Assembly (NCBI GenBank): GCA_014058105.1
Contig: JACGCM010001710.1
Location: 806,001-870,000 of the forward strand
Length of the DNA stretch: 64,000 nt
Source: Kingdonia uniflora
Taxonomy: Eukaryota; Streptophyta; Magnoliopsida; Ranunculales; Circaeasteraceae
Reading direction: 5' to 3'
The notes under the pieces were generated by a model. The model saw nothing but the letters and a program-made list of their open reading frames with translations, was not told the origin of the DNA and ran no database searches. How positions within the stretch are numbered: position 1 is the first letter of the stretch; every line of letters begins with the position of its first letter. Positions 44,938-55,441 of this stretch are shown piece after piece. The translations under genes and the position numbers were made by a program.

Positions 44938-46277
44938 ATGTTTGACCTAATTTTGGAAGACCTAATCATGTCTGACCCATCACTCTCATCTTTTTTATCG
45001 TCATCTTCATCATCGTCCGGAAGCGAAGAGCTATTCCGACGTAAAATTGAGATGATGCACGAGTATAGCAAGATTATGATTGAGATGGGAGAAGCGGAAG
45101 AAAAAGAGCAAGAGGCGACATCATCAAGGAGGCAGGACGGTAGTAAAATGGGAATGATTGACAAGCGGAAAGGCCGTGACCATAAATTGGGTGAGTTTAG
45201 CCTTAATTGGGATTATTTTGGTGCCAACCCAATCTACATCGGTATCCCATTTCGTTATCGATTCTGTATGAGCGAAGGTGTGTATCAACGTATTCATGAT
45301 CATGTTATTTCTGCGAACCTTAATTTTATTCAAAAAGAAAATGTCGCTAAGACGATAGGCTTATCCTCGCACAAAAAGATAGCGTGCGTACTCCGTATGT
45401 TATGTTACGGTACGAGCGTAGACGCCTAAGACGAATACGTTCGGATTGGGGAGTCTACAGGTAATTTGAGTTTAAAATAATTTAACAAAACAATTATAAC
45501 ACTATTCAAAGCTCAATACCTTAGATCTCCCGATGAAATGGTACATTACACTTGATAGAAGTAAAAAGGTCATGAGGCTTCCCGGGGATGTTAGGTAGTT
45601 TAGATTGTATGTATTGGAAATGAAAGAATTGTTCTACCAGTTGGGCAGGACAATATACCGGGTATAAGAAAATCCCGATGGTAATTTTAGAAGCGGTTGA
45701 ATCGCAAGATCTTTGGATATGCATGGCACGTATTTTTGGGGGTGCCCGACTCTAACAACGACGTGAATGTCTTGCATCAAGGGTGGTTTTTTAACAACTT
45801 GTTTAATGGAGTTGCACTGCCATGCAATTACAATATATGCATGGTCCCGCACACCATGGGAATTATTTAGCAGATAGAGTCTATCCAAAATGGTAAACAA
45901 TTGTTCAAACCATAAGAAACCCATCCAACGATGCCAAAAAATATTTTACAAAAATGTAAGAAACATGCTGGAAAGACATAGAACATGCATTTGGGGTATT
46001 ATAAGCTAGGTTCCAAATATTGGCGCACATTGCGCGATTTTGGAAGCCACGCGATCTAGCAAATATTATGTATGAATGTATAATCATGCACAACATGATC
46101 GTCGAAGATGAACGTCATACTTACATCCTGCAAGTGGACATTGATCCCGAGTTTAGAAATTCTGTGAAGAATTAGAAGGACTTAAATCCAAGATACACGA
46201 TCAATATTATGGTACAGTACATCGAGAAGATTCATGAAATTATAAATGAAGGTGCTCATTTTTTAATTATGGACTGA
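44938..46277 (+). pseudogene. PIF/Harbinger transposase (nuclease) pseudogene
   Basis: First frame from ATG 44938, with an acidic serine-rich start (SSFLSSSSSSSGSEELFRRK), then 'EFSLNWDYFGANPIYIGIPFRYRFCMSEGVYQRI' and 'IACVLRMLCYGTSVDA', the family's N-terminal helical region. After an in-frame stop it continues 'DEYVRIGEST', 'YLRSPDEM', 'GFPGMLGSLDCMYW' (first catalytic Asp), 'NNDVNVLHQG' (second Asp in another frame) and 'WKDIEHAFGVL' with 'PRDLANIMYECIIMHNMIVEDER' (third acidic region). Several stops and frame changes make it inactive. The order and motifs are those of plant HARBI1-like transposases, which cut and rejoin transposon ends. Confidence 0.88.
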
Positions 46278-46539
46278 ACTTGTCATACATTTATGGAATA
46301 AAAAAGGGGCGAAGTAATGTATTTTGTTTCAAAGTTTGTAGTTTTATGTTGAAGTTGAAACGTATTTGGCTTCAAAGTTTGTAGTTTTATGTTGAACTTG
46401 TAATATATTTTGAGAGACTTTTTTGAAGTTCATTTTTCAGAATACTTAACATAAATAACAATTTTATTGAAATAATGAAATTACATAGAACTTAAGAAAT
46501 ACTATTAATGTTAAGGATTACATCAATCTTTATCACTAG
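46278..46539. other. Convergent spacer between transposase and PMD gene
   Basis: Short AT-rich spacer with a direct repeat of 'ggcttcaaagtttgtagttt' type sequence near 46323-46400. No gene. Confidence 0.4.
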
Positions 46540-48807
46540 AAACGTCATCATCACTTGGACACTACTCCTTCAACTTCTTCGAATATTCTTAAATTTGCTT
46601 CTTCATCCAACGCTTTTGTACCGGTAGTAGGTTACTTGGGTCCGTTGTCATCACCTTAACCATATGCACATCTTCGATGGCTTTTTTTTTCTAGTTAGCT
46701 CTGCTTCACGCCTCCTTTGAATCTCTACCTCTCTAGCCAACTTTTATTCCTTTCGTGTTCTAGCTTTAGCTTCCTTTTCGTCTTTCTTTTGCTTGTCTCT
46801 CTCATTCCATGCCTTCATCATGTTTGTTGTATAATATCCTAAGTGGGACAACTTCTCAATAGTCTGACAAAATATAATAAAATATAGCCTAAGTGGGACA
46901 ACTTCTCTTCGTCTGGAGGCCGCGTCTGGTATGAGAGAGACTTTCATAATAATTACATTGTACATCCGGCCGTATTTGGTAGCTAATGCACATCTCAGCT
47001 AATCTCTCTCCCGTGACTCGGATAATATCCAGTGACTGACGCAGTTATTCCGCTAACTCCTCATTGCGTTGATACAATTCCCTCGTATCTTCATAAGCCG
47101 CATACCGTATTCCTTGGTTTTGAGTCCACAACTCATCCACACTGTATCTAGGTGGACACGGGTGTGGTACCTACATGACCGAGATCGGTATACGCCTACG
47201 TCCTCCACCGCTTCCTCCCATCTCCAAGAACCATCCCAGATCCCCCACTTTCTTATCGTATGCTTCAACACTATAGTTTTGCACCTGAGAAGATATGGCA
47301 AAACTCGAAGTAGATGACAGAGCAACATCGAGCTTCACTAGATCACGCCCGACCATCCAAATATTCTTGGTCCTCTTCACTAAACTACAATCGATCTTGA
47401 GATTTAGATGAGCGGCTCACCAAAATGTCATGTAATCCATGCCAGCAACGATATAATTATATCCATCATAGAAGTCTACCTTTCTCAGTCCCTGATAAAG
47501 CGCTCGATCGTACCGCGGAAATTCTATAATATCTTGTAGGGGGTCATAGGGAACACTATCAACCCTAGTATTCTGATGCATACACCGGTCTCTTAAATAC
47601 CAAAGTGTACTACTCCCGTAGGGGACTGAAACTAATGAAATCTTCCTTTGACTAAGCTCTGTGGCAAATCTTACCTCTGGACGGATTGATTGTCTACTCC
47701 TCAGCCATGGTTGTCAATCAATGTTGGCTCTGTCCTTTTATTCTATCATTTTTCTGATCGCAGCAAATGAATGATGGATCTCAGCCCCTGAACTATCCCT
47801 ATCATCTCTCAACGCACTCATACGAGGATAAACATGGTTAAAGTTGTTTACCTTGACCAGATACATTCCAAAGCGACAGTACTCAAAGAACCAAAACTTT
47901 AACAGAGCATAGAAGCTTGTGATTGATCTCTTCCCCTTCCCACTCTTTAGGACTGAGACTTCATCTAGTCCCCGATACAAATGTGCCATGATGAGTACCC
48001 CAGTCGAACCCTGCCGCACCTAGAATATGGTGGTCTGTCAAAGCTACAAGATAACCGGCCTGTAAAGATGTATTTGCATTCAAGAAGAAGATATTACCCA
48101 TCATGTATGCAATAAATGCCCGAGCATATACGAGGTCCATGTCTTGACTATAATTGTTGGTTTGAGGATTTAAAGGGTCTCTCTAGGTTTTCAAATAAGC
48201 TAGTGTGATGTTACCGTACCTTATGTCGGCCTGAGTAATTCCGGGTAGTAATGTTTGTGCTTTTTCTAGCTTCGAGTACTTATCCTCGTACGGGAGTTCA
48301 AAACCCCACCCAAAACTTATGCCCGTTAGCATGACGAAGTCTAACGGTGTAATGCCAAGTTCCCTGCAAGGGAAGTGAAAAGTATGGGTGGAAGTCCACC
48401 ACCGTTCCTCGAGCGCATAGATTAAGCGGTTATCCGAGTTTCCCACCTTAATCGACAAAATTTCTTCAAAACCCATATTGTCAACCAACCTCTTCAACGT
48501 GGGGTACCTGGCAATCCATTGGTACCACTTTAACCTTATCCAATGATCCCTTACATTGAATTTCATCTCGGTTCTGCAAAAAAAACACATTAACATATTA
48601 AATTTTTATTCGGGCATTTCGTCGAACATTTGACAATAACATTAATAACATATAAATTTTACTTAAAAAACTTACCGCCAATTCTTCCGATCCAACGAAA
48701 ATGTGAACCCAATTGTCCAGTAGGATATCCACTCGGTGCAAATCCTCGAGGGTTGGGGAGGGATCATTATCCTCGGTGAGGTGTAACGGCCACATATGCG
48801 TTTCCAA
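46540..48807 (-). pseudogene. Plant mobile domain (PMD, aminotransferase-like) gene
   Basis: Minus strand. The first exon (48670-48807) begins METHMWPLHLTEDNDPSP and ends at a GTAAGT donor; the acceptor (TTTTTTTTGCAG) lies near 48575. The next exon (48183-48575) has 'FNVRDHWIRLKWYQWIARYP', 'DNMGFEEILSIKVGNSDNRLI', 'ALEERWWTSTHTFHFPCREL' and 'GITPLDFVMLTGISFGWGFE', the hallmark of the plant mobile domain. A later part (47738-48019) has 'GVLIMAHLYRGLDEVSV' and 'LLKFWFFEYCRFGMYLV'. The C-terminus (46540-46965) is a charged coiled-coil-like tail. Stops occur between these parts. PMD proteins (MAIN/MAIL family) occur both as host genes that help silence transposons and inside transposons; here it sits between Harbinger-type ends. 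Confidence 0.8.
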
Positions 48808-49030
48808 TTTTTTTACCCTTTCGTTTAACTACATCACTTTCATTTCTTCTAGTTTTGGGAATTGAATGACTAGGTCCTAACATTGTTAATCGTAGTTTTA
48901 TGGGATTGAATTACTAAAAGGTGGGGTTTGGGAAACTTATGTTAGAAGTTGGGTAAACTAGAAAGTGGGGTTGGTAAAATATGTGAGAGTAGAGTGAGAG
49001 TAAAGTGGGAAATCGAAGGCATTTCATGCA

Positions 49031-49206
49031 GGGAGTACCCGTAGTTCAGAATTGCGTGTGGGATTTGAACGCTTCAGATGGAGACATGTGGCCAGATCTT
49101 AGTTATTGGTTGTCCCGCGCAGTTCAGAACTAAGTTGGATTTGGATGCTCCAGATGGAGACACGAGGCCAGATCTTAGCTGTTGGTTGTCCCGCACAGTT
49201 CAGAAC
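49031..49206. repeat. Palindromic CAGTTCAGAACT repeats near the Harbinger right end
   Basis: A direct repeat of about 80 bp contains 'CAGATGGAGACA(C/T)G', 'GGCCAGATCTTAG', 'TTGGTTGTCCCGC' and CGCAGTTCAGAACT (49115-49130) or CACAGTTCAGAACT (49192-49205). A third, weaker copy is near 49031. The same words occur at 39813-40008 and 44396-44585. Confidence 0.75.
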
Positions 49207-49310
49207 TACGTTGGATAAAATTTATCTTGAATTTGGGCTGAACTGCTGTGGGTGGATTGGTTTTTATGGTGGATTGGTGAAAATCCACCCTCCAACTGCT
49301 GCATATGCTC

Positions 49311-50321
49311 TCATGTTTGAACCACCACAATGCACAGATTTCAATGTCTTCAGATATAAAAGTAGTGAAAATCAATCACCCCCAATTCCCAAAATGTCAA
49401 ATTTGAGATCACACTGCGATAAGATACCCAACACCAATTGACTACCCCCTATTTGAAGATCCAAAATAAGATATCAGATATTAATTGACAGAGTTCTAAT
49501 ATGATGTTAATTTAATCTTTGTACGCAACCAAACCTTCTAATCAAAGAAAACTACTTCCTTTATGAATCGTAATCCAAACTTCTCATAATTTCTTCTACA
49601 CAAACCAATCCAATCCACTAAAACCCCACTTATTCAACCACGTCACAACCTTCTCACCAAACCAAATAAACTCTACTAAAGCTAAACCCTCAAAACCAAC
49701 TAAATTACTCACACAATAAAAAAAATTAACTATTAGGGAATTTGAGTTGGATAAACTCTAAAATGTATAAGGGAATTTGAGTTGGATCAACATTGTGCTG
49801 TTTGCTTGACCTTGTAGTTTTGAGTTTTGACAGCCATTTTGTTATTTTCCTTCTTTCATGTTCATGTGTTCTTCATTCTACCTTCCCTGTGTGAGGCATT
49901 TTCCCTCTAATCCAAAAATTGAATTGAAGTTGGTATCAAAGATCGTTAACTGAATGGATGTTGCAATGAGAAAACATGAAGGAAATGTTTGGTTATTTTC
50001 TAGCTTCCCTCATTTACACAAAATACTATTGGCAATGTGTAAACTGTCTTTTATATGTGGAAGTGTATTTTGCTACAAATTTGTTCTTAAAGATTTCCAT
50101 TTCGTATTATCTCATCTGTGTTAACGTTATTTTCATTGCTTTGATCTGTTTAGCCCTGTTTAAAAGTTGGATAACCTTTGATTTTGAGCTACATTTCTTT
50201 GAGATTTTTGGTTAAGATTGTATTTCTTCTTAAGGGAATTCCTAATTGCATAATCATAATTGATATGAATGAATTATCAATGGAGTTTTATTCATAAAGA
50301 GAAATTTATAACATATATATT
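49311..50321. other. Non-coding spacer
   Basis: No gene seen. A short direct repeat ('aagggaatttgagttggat') lies at about 49734-49790. Confidence 0.4.
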
Positions 50322-50985
50322 TTAGGTTTCTAACCCAAATCTGCAACTTGGGCAACTATTGGCTCTTTCGAACCAAAAATATAAACACTGACTGTGGAAT
50401 TGGTGTTTACAAAACATTGTAGTAAGTTCATCGTTTTTGACAAAGGTTCTTTGACAGCAAGCGCACTCCAATGTATTGTCATTTCCCCCTGTTTAATATT
50501 TGTGTTGTTCCAACATGAGAATTGTTATAAATTGTGGTGGCTGCATAATATGTTCATACCTCTGTACCCCATCTTTAGTATAAGTTCGGCGAATTCCAAG
50601 TTTCAAATAAATAGTCAAAGTTGATTTCTCTTTGTTACGTGTTTCTAAGACATGGATCTTGATATTTGTTAGAAACCACTCATAATTCTTGTCCCAAAAA
50701 TCATCACCAATTAATGATTATTTCCGGATCTTTTCGGCAAGCATACTTCAAAAGATTTAAAGTCTTCTGATGGCTAGCTTGGGAAAGGATCGATAAGAAA
50801 TTTAGCTCAATTGTTTTAACAATGGGTAAATCTACTTTTGTTGTTAGCAAAACTTGATCTCTAGCTTGAATAGTTTCATTGGTTATTACTAACGATATTT
50901 GCAGATACAGCTTAGTATAAATAGCGCAAGTTGGAAAGACATCTGGAAAAGCTTTGTTAACATTGTCAATCTCAATGATATCCAT
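50322..50985 (-). pseudogene. RING-H2 finger protein pseudogene
   Basis: Single-exon minus-strand gene starting at the MDIIEIDNVNKAFPDVFPTC methionine (50985). Middle parts read 'KTIELNFLSILSQASHQKTL' and, after a +1-type frame change near 50700, 'DKNYEWFLTNIKIHVLETRN'. After one in-frame TAA near 50550 comes a RING-H2 finger: CACCQRTF, CKHQFHSQC and CPSCRFGLE, a full C3-H2-C3 set of ligands, then a stop at 50322-50324. The length, about 220 codons, fits small plant RING-H2 E3 ubiquitin ligases, which pass ubiquitin from E2 to substrates. The frame change and the stop make it a pseudogene, unless they are sequence errors. Confidence 0.75.
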
Positions 50986-52356
50986 GTGTATATGTTTATT
51001 AAAAGTGAAGACTAATATTAGAAATAAAACTAGAGTAATGCTAGGAATAAACTATCCTCACAAACATAAGTAGTATCTAAACATAATAGTTAAGTGGGAA
51101 TGGGAACTGTAAACATAGTATGGAGAAGGGAAAACTATATAGGGCTAGAAAAAATCACAAAAAGAGAACTGCATAGGAACTTAGTGAAGAAGTAATAGAG
51201 AGATTGTAATAGGTAATAATTAATTGTTGGTGAAAACTTGATAGTTCATAACCAGTTCTTCTGTGTTCATATGACTTCTCTAGAATTATTTCTCGATATC
51301 TTACTCTTTAGTGTGTTTATTGTGACTAGATATGCAATCCCTGCATCTATAATCTCTACATTTTCTTAAGATATATAAATTGTAAGCATGCATAACCTAG
51401 AACATGTAGAAATAAATTGCATCTTTAAATATACTATAAAAGAATCAAGTATTAATGATAGTATTTAAAAATTGAAGATGACTGCTACTAAACTAAGGTT
51501 TTAGGTTAATTATAAGTGTTGTAGATGCTCCATATGAATCAAAAGGTTCGAAATTTAGAAAAATTATGAAATAACTGTATAAAACTTATATAAGGAGGGG
51601 CAATTACCTGTTATAGAGAAAAGAGAATATTGCCACAGGAAACCTATGCTGAAAATTACTAATCTAGGTTATTTATAGTTCTAGGGAAAAGCAATATGTC
51701 TAGTGTTAGGATTCATGATATTTTATAAAGAAGATAAGTATTAGGATTTTTACCATATGAGAAGTATAACTTCTGAATATGACTTGGTTAGGTATGTTGG
51801 TTAATAGATGAAAATCAAAATAAGTATTGGTTAAGCCCATTAGGGAGCTCAGTTAAGTAATCAAATAATTGCCTCCATTTTGTTCCATTTGAATAAGTAT
51901 GATGTAACAAATTGTGTTAGCTGTGTTGCTTATATCCATAAGTGTAAGTTTTTTCTTTGGGCGATTTGTGATGCGTAAAGTATATTGATATCAATCTGTT
52001 GATTTATATTATTGTTTTAATTTGAAATCATATATACGGTAGAAAATCATAGTAAAAATAAATAAGAGGTAAGTGGTTAAATGGGTCACAATACAATAGA
52101 TAGAAGCATATACTTACTGAAACAAGAAATAGCACTTCAACCTTTATAATACTCATCAGTCGTGAACATTATATTCCTCAAACCATGTATATGAAACAAA
52201 AGATTTTTAACCAGAGAACAACAAATAAATTGAAGCAAACTGGCTGTTCCTGAATCTCATTGGAACTTTGTTAACCATCTTAGGAGTTAAAGACTATTAG
52301 GCGCAAGTTGATGACAACCTTCATTCCAGTGAGCTGCTCGAAAATAACCATACCGA
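50986..52356. other. AT-rich spacer
   Basis: No coding region, repeat or regulatory signal that I can support. Confidence 0.4.
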
Positions 52357-52637
52357 GTCTTGCTGTTGATGCTGGTAGTGAGTGAGTAGCTCTTCGTGTC
52401 GCTTTATACCGCTCAGCTGGCACGGAGCTAGTAGCCACTGGTCTTGTTGTTGCTACTGGCAGCGAGTGAGTAGCTACTAGTCTTGCTGTTGTTGTTGGCA
52501 ACGAGTGAGTAGCTCTGTGTTACTTTATACCGCTCTGCTGGCACAGAACTAGTAGCCACTGGTCTTGCTGTTATTACTAGTAGAGAGTGAGTAGCTATTG
52601 GTCTTGTTGTTGTTGATGGCAGAGAGTGAGTAGCTCA
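52357..52637. repeat. Degenerate GTCTTGTTGTTG / GAGTGAGTAGCT tandem repeat
   Basis: Five GAGTGAGTAGCT units, alternately joined to 'gctttataccgctc' and 'ctagtagccactg' blocks, give a higher-order repeat of about 120-130 bp. The minus-strand frame through it (52280-52501) is a repeat product with the pattern ATHSLPVATTRPVATSS. Confidence 0.8.
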
Positions 52638-53298
52638 TCTTCCCGATGGTTTTGTGCTCTTTGTTCTTGGTCTTGTTGACTTCAAGCATTAAACTATATT
52701 GCTAAATCGCAGCCATTAGTTTAGGTCAGAATTCTCAAGTTTCCATTGTCCTTTCGTCTAACCCTGTTACATAAATAACAGTAAGTATATTATAACTCTC
52801 ATTAGAATTAGATAAATGGATATAAAGAAGAATGATAGGACTAAACAAACCATGTAAGATAATTATTTGGAAAAAACAATTCTCATGATATCTTCTCAAG
52901 TGTAACCCTGGTGAAATACTAGTTCTGGAGGACCTATAGAAATAAGGGTAATTTATCTGTTATGAATATACATGGTGTTACATAACAACTATACCTACCT
53001 TGAGTTTTGATAAATGTCTGGACATCATCTCTGGCTTCCTTAGGCATTTATTAGTTCCATCGGAATCTTTAAACGACTACAGATGGGGCTGATGTTTCAT
53101 CGCTTCAATGATGAACTCTGACTCCTACCCATGCAGCCCTTTCCCTTTAAATATAGTCCCAAGATGACCATTTCACATTTCGATTTACAAAATTGAGCAG
53201 TTAACCATAGACTGAATCATATAACAACGAAAGAGTTTAAACTTCACCAATCATGTAACATCATTATAGCAGACCATAATATATTTAATAGCTGATAC
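52638..53298. other. Spacer next to the GatB exon
   Basis: No supported feature. If the GatB exon belonged to a larger gene, the following exon would lie here on the minus strand, but I could not find its expected motifs. Confidence 0.35.
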
Positions 53299-53403
53299 CT
53301 GAGAGCCATCTTCCCACAGTTTAGTTTCTTGTACAATTTGATCTCCCTGGCTTTGACTATTGAGAAGAGTTTGCCTGGAAATCTTGAAGTTGATAGCTTT
53401 TGT
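53299..53403 (-). pseudogene. GatB (aspartyl/glutamyl-tRNA amidotransferase subunit B) exon fragment
   Basis: One minus-strand exon reads [20 protein letters not shown], then [13 protein letters not shown], and ends at a GTATCA splice donor. GatB proteins have the pattern IDFEI.RQ..L...GQ..QIVQETRLWEEGSQ at this point. GatB is the tRNA-binding subunit of the GatCAB complex that converts misacylated Glu-tRNA(Gln) in plastids and mitochondria. Neither neighbouring exon was found, so this is an isolated fragment. It points opposite to the eS27 and PILS fragments beside it. Confidence 0.75.
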
Positions 53404-53706
53404 GTATTGTCAAAAATGAGTTCACGTTCTTTATTTCTCATTTATATTGTTGAGTCAGTAGAGGGGTCAAAAAGACCTTATTGCAAAATATAATATAAGT
53501 TGGACTAACAAAAAAGAATTCTAACCCAGACACCACTATAGACATGACTTCAACATAGTACATCTGGTCCAAGCTTGAAGAAATTCATACAAGAAGCGCC
53601 TAGTACGACCAATCCATGTGTGTGCGATTGATTGGACCCAAAGGTAAAAATCCATTATATCCATATAATGGATCTGAAATTAAATTTCCTATATTTTTCT
53701 TTATAG

Positions 53707-53937
<231 letters not shown>

Positions 53938-55441
53938 GTAAGTCTTTTTTTCATACCAATTATGTCTCGCAGATTTTTACCCCTGCCTATAAGAGGAATT
54001 TCTATCTATTTCCATAGTCACGTTCTACGATTTACCCTCACACTCTTCTACACAAATTTAGACTCCTTGAGCTAGACCTAGATGAGTAAATGATTGGCAT
54101 TTGCAAGGGGTTCATCTTGTTAGTTAAAGTTCATATTGCATAACAGAATATCTGCCCTTTCTGTAATTTCATAATGAATATTTGCAACTTCAAGCTTCAT
54201 GAATCTCGTATCGCTGGTTAATAGGGTTTTTTTCCTCTTCTATTATTTTTTGTGCCCAATCCACTTTTCCATTCATGATTATAGTGATTCTAAGGGTTCT
54301 TCTTGTCAGTTAAAATTCATATTGCAAAACAGAATATCTGCCCTATCTGTAATTTCATAATGAATATTTGCAACTTCAAGCATCGTGAATCTCGTAAAGT
54401 TATAATCACATGCTTCAAACCAAAGAAATAGAAAACTATATGCTACATCATATTTGCTTTAATACTGGAACTTGAAGTTTTCTTCCCGCAGTGATATGTA
54501 TAACTTAAATTTGATTGTATGTATACACCAATGTCAAGATAAAAAGAGAGTACGACTGTGAATTAATCACAATACATCAATCTTTGGCTTTAAGGTTGTG
54601 CGTACAACCGACCACTCATATATTCAGTTATTGGTATACCACTGGAATGAATTACTGGTACATAATTAAATGCAATGGTAAAACCACAATTCCAATGCAT
54701 TTCTTAAATTGAATTGCATATGAAATTGTATAGCTCCACAGTTCAAAAATGGGGCAACAAATTGATCCTACATTGAATGTGAGCCTAAACATCACAAATC
54801 AGACATATTTTAGGATTTATACTTGCGCAAGACTTGAAATTTTGTTCAAGTAAATATCCCAAAACATGGTAGTGTTACAATGTTCTGACTAACTTTTATA
54901 AAAGGGATTGGTTGTACTGCCTTTTTTTGAATTTATGGAGTTATACTAAGCATAGCCAATTAAATTTAAAGAATCAATTCGATTCATGTTTATTTGCGGG
55001 ATAACAAGCTGTGAGGAACGTAACAAACTTGCCTCAAAATAGTACTTTTAATGCATGTTTTTGGACATAATTATGTAGAAGTTATGTGGTTATTTAATAT
55101 TGTAAATAGTAACCATCTAAGTTTTAATATATGAGAGTGCGAAAATAACCTACAAAATAAAAAGGAATAAAAACCAATAGGAAAGGAGGTATACTAGTAA
55201 CTGGTAAAATTATTAATTTACAACTTAGGACTTAAAAAATGTTATAGAACGTGAACCTCCAATCATTGGTTAATGAGATACAACTAAAGTACGTGAAGAC
55301 TGACATATTATAGCTTAACAGATTGTTAAGAAATTACATGGATGGAGCCAATCAGATTTCATACCATAAGAAAAATATATATAGAATTTGACAAAAGCAC
55401 AGAACAGTCTGTAAAACTGCTTTCTAATTTTTGTATCTAAG
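53938..55441. other. Spacer with a ~95-bp dispersed duplication
   Basis: 54115-54205 and 54303-54395 are close direct copies (shared 'agaatatctgccctttctgt' and 'aatatttgcaacttcaagc'). The missing eS27 final exon and PILS first exon would be expected here and were not found. Confidence 0.6.

Larger units (their letters stand above)
44218..49310. mobile_element. PIF/Harbinger-type element containing transposase and PMD genes
   Basis: Candidate TIRs: GAGCACCTGTAGCAGCTAGG at 44218 and, inverted at the right end, GAGCATATGCAGCAGTTGGA ending at 49310, about 14 of 20 matching. The 3-bp sequence TCA flanks both ends (44215-44217 and 49311-49313); Harbinger elements make 3-bp duplications, usually TWA. 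Inside, a Harbinger transposase pseudogene on the plus strand and a PMD pseudogene on the minus strand converge. Both end regions carry the palindromic CAGTTCAGAACTG motif. Boundaries are inferred by eye. Confidence 0.6.

Noticed and set aside
45634..46096. Minus frames over the Harbinger transposase
   Set aside because: Plus-strand reading gives the conserved transposase motifs; the minus frames are shadows.
50394..50624. 76-codon plus frame
   Set aside because: Lies antisense to the RING-H2 finger.
52280..52501. 73-codon repetitive minus frame considered as a cell-wall or antifreeze-like protein
   Set aside because: It is only the translation of the degenerate repeat, and no flanking coding signal was found.
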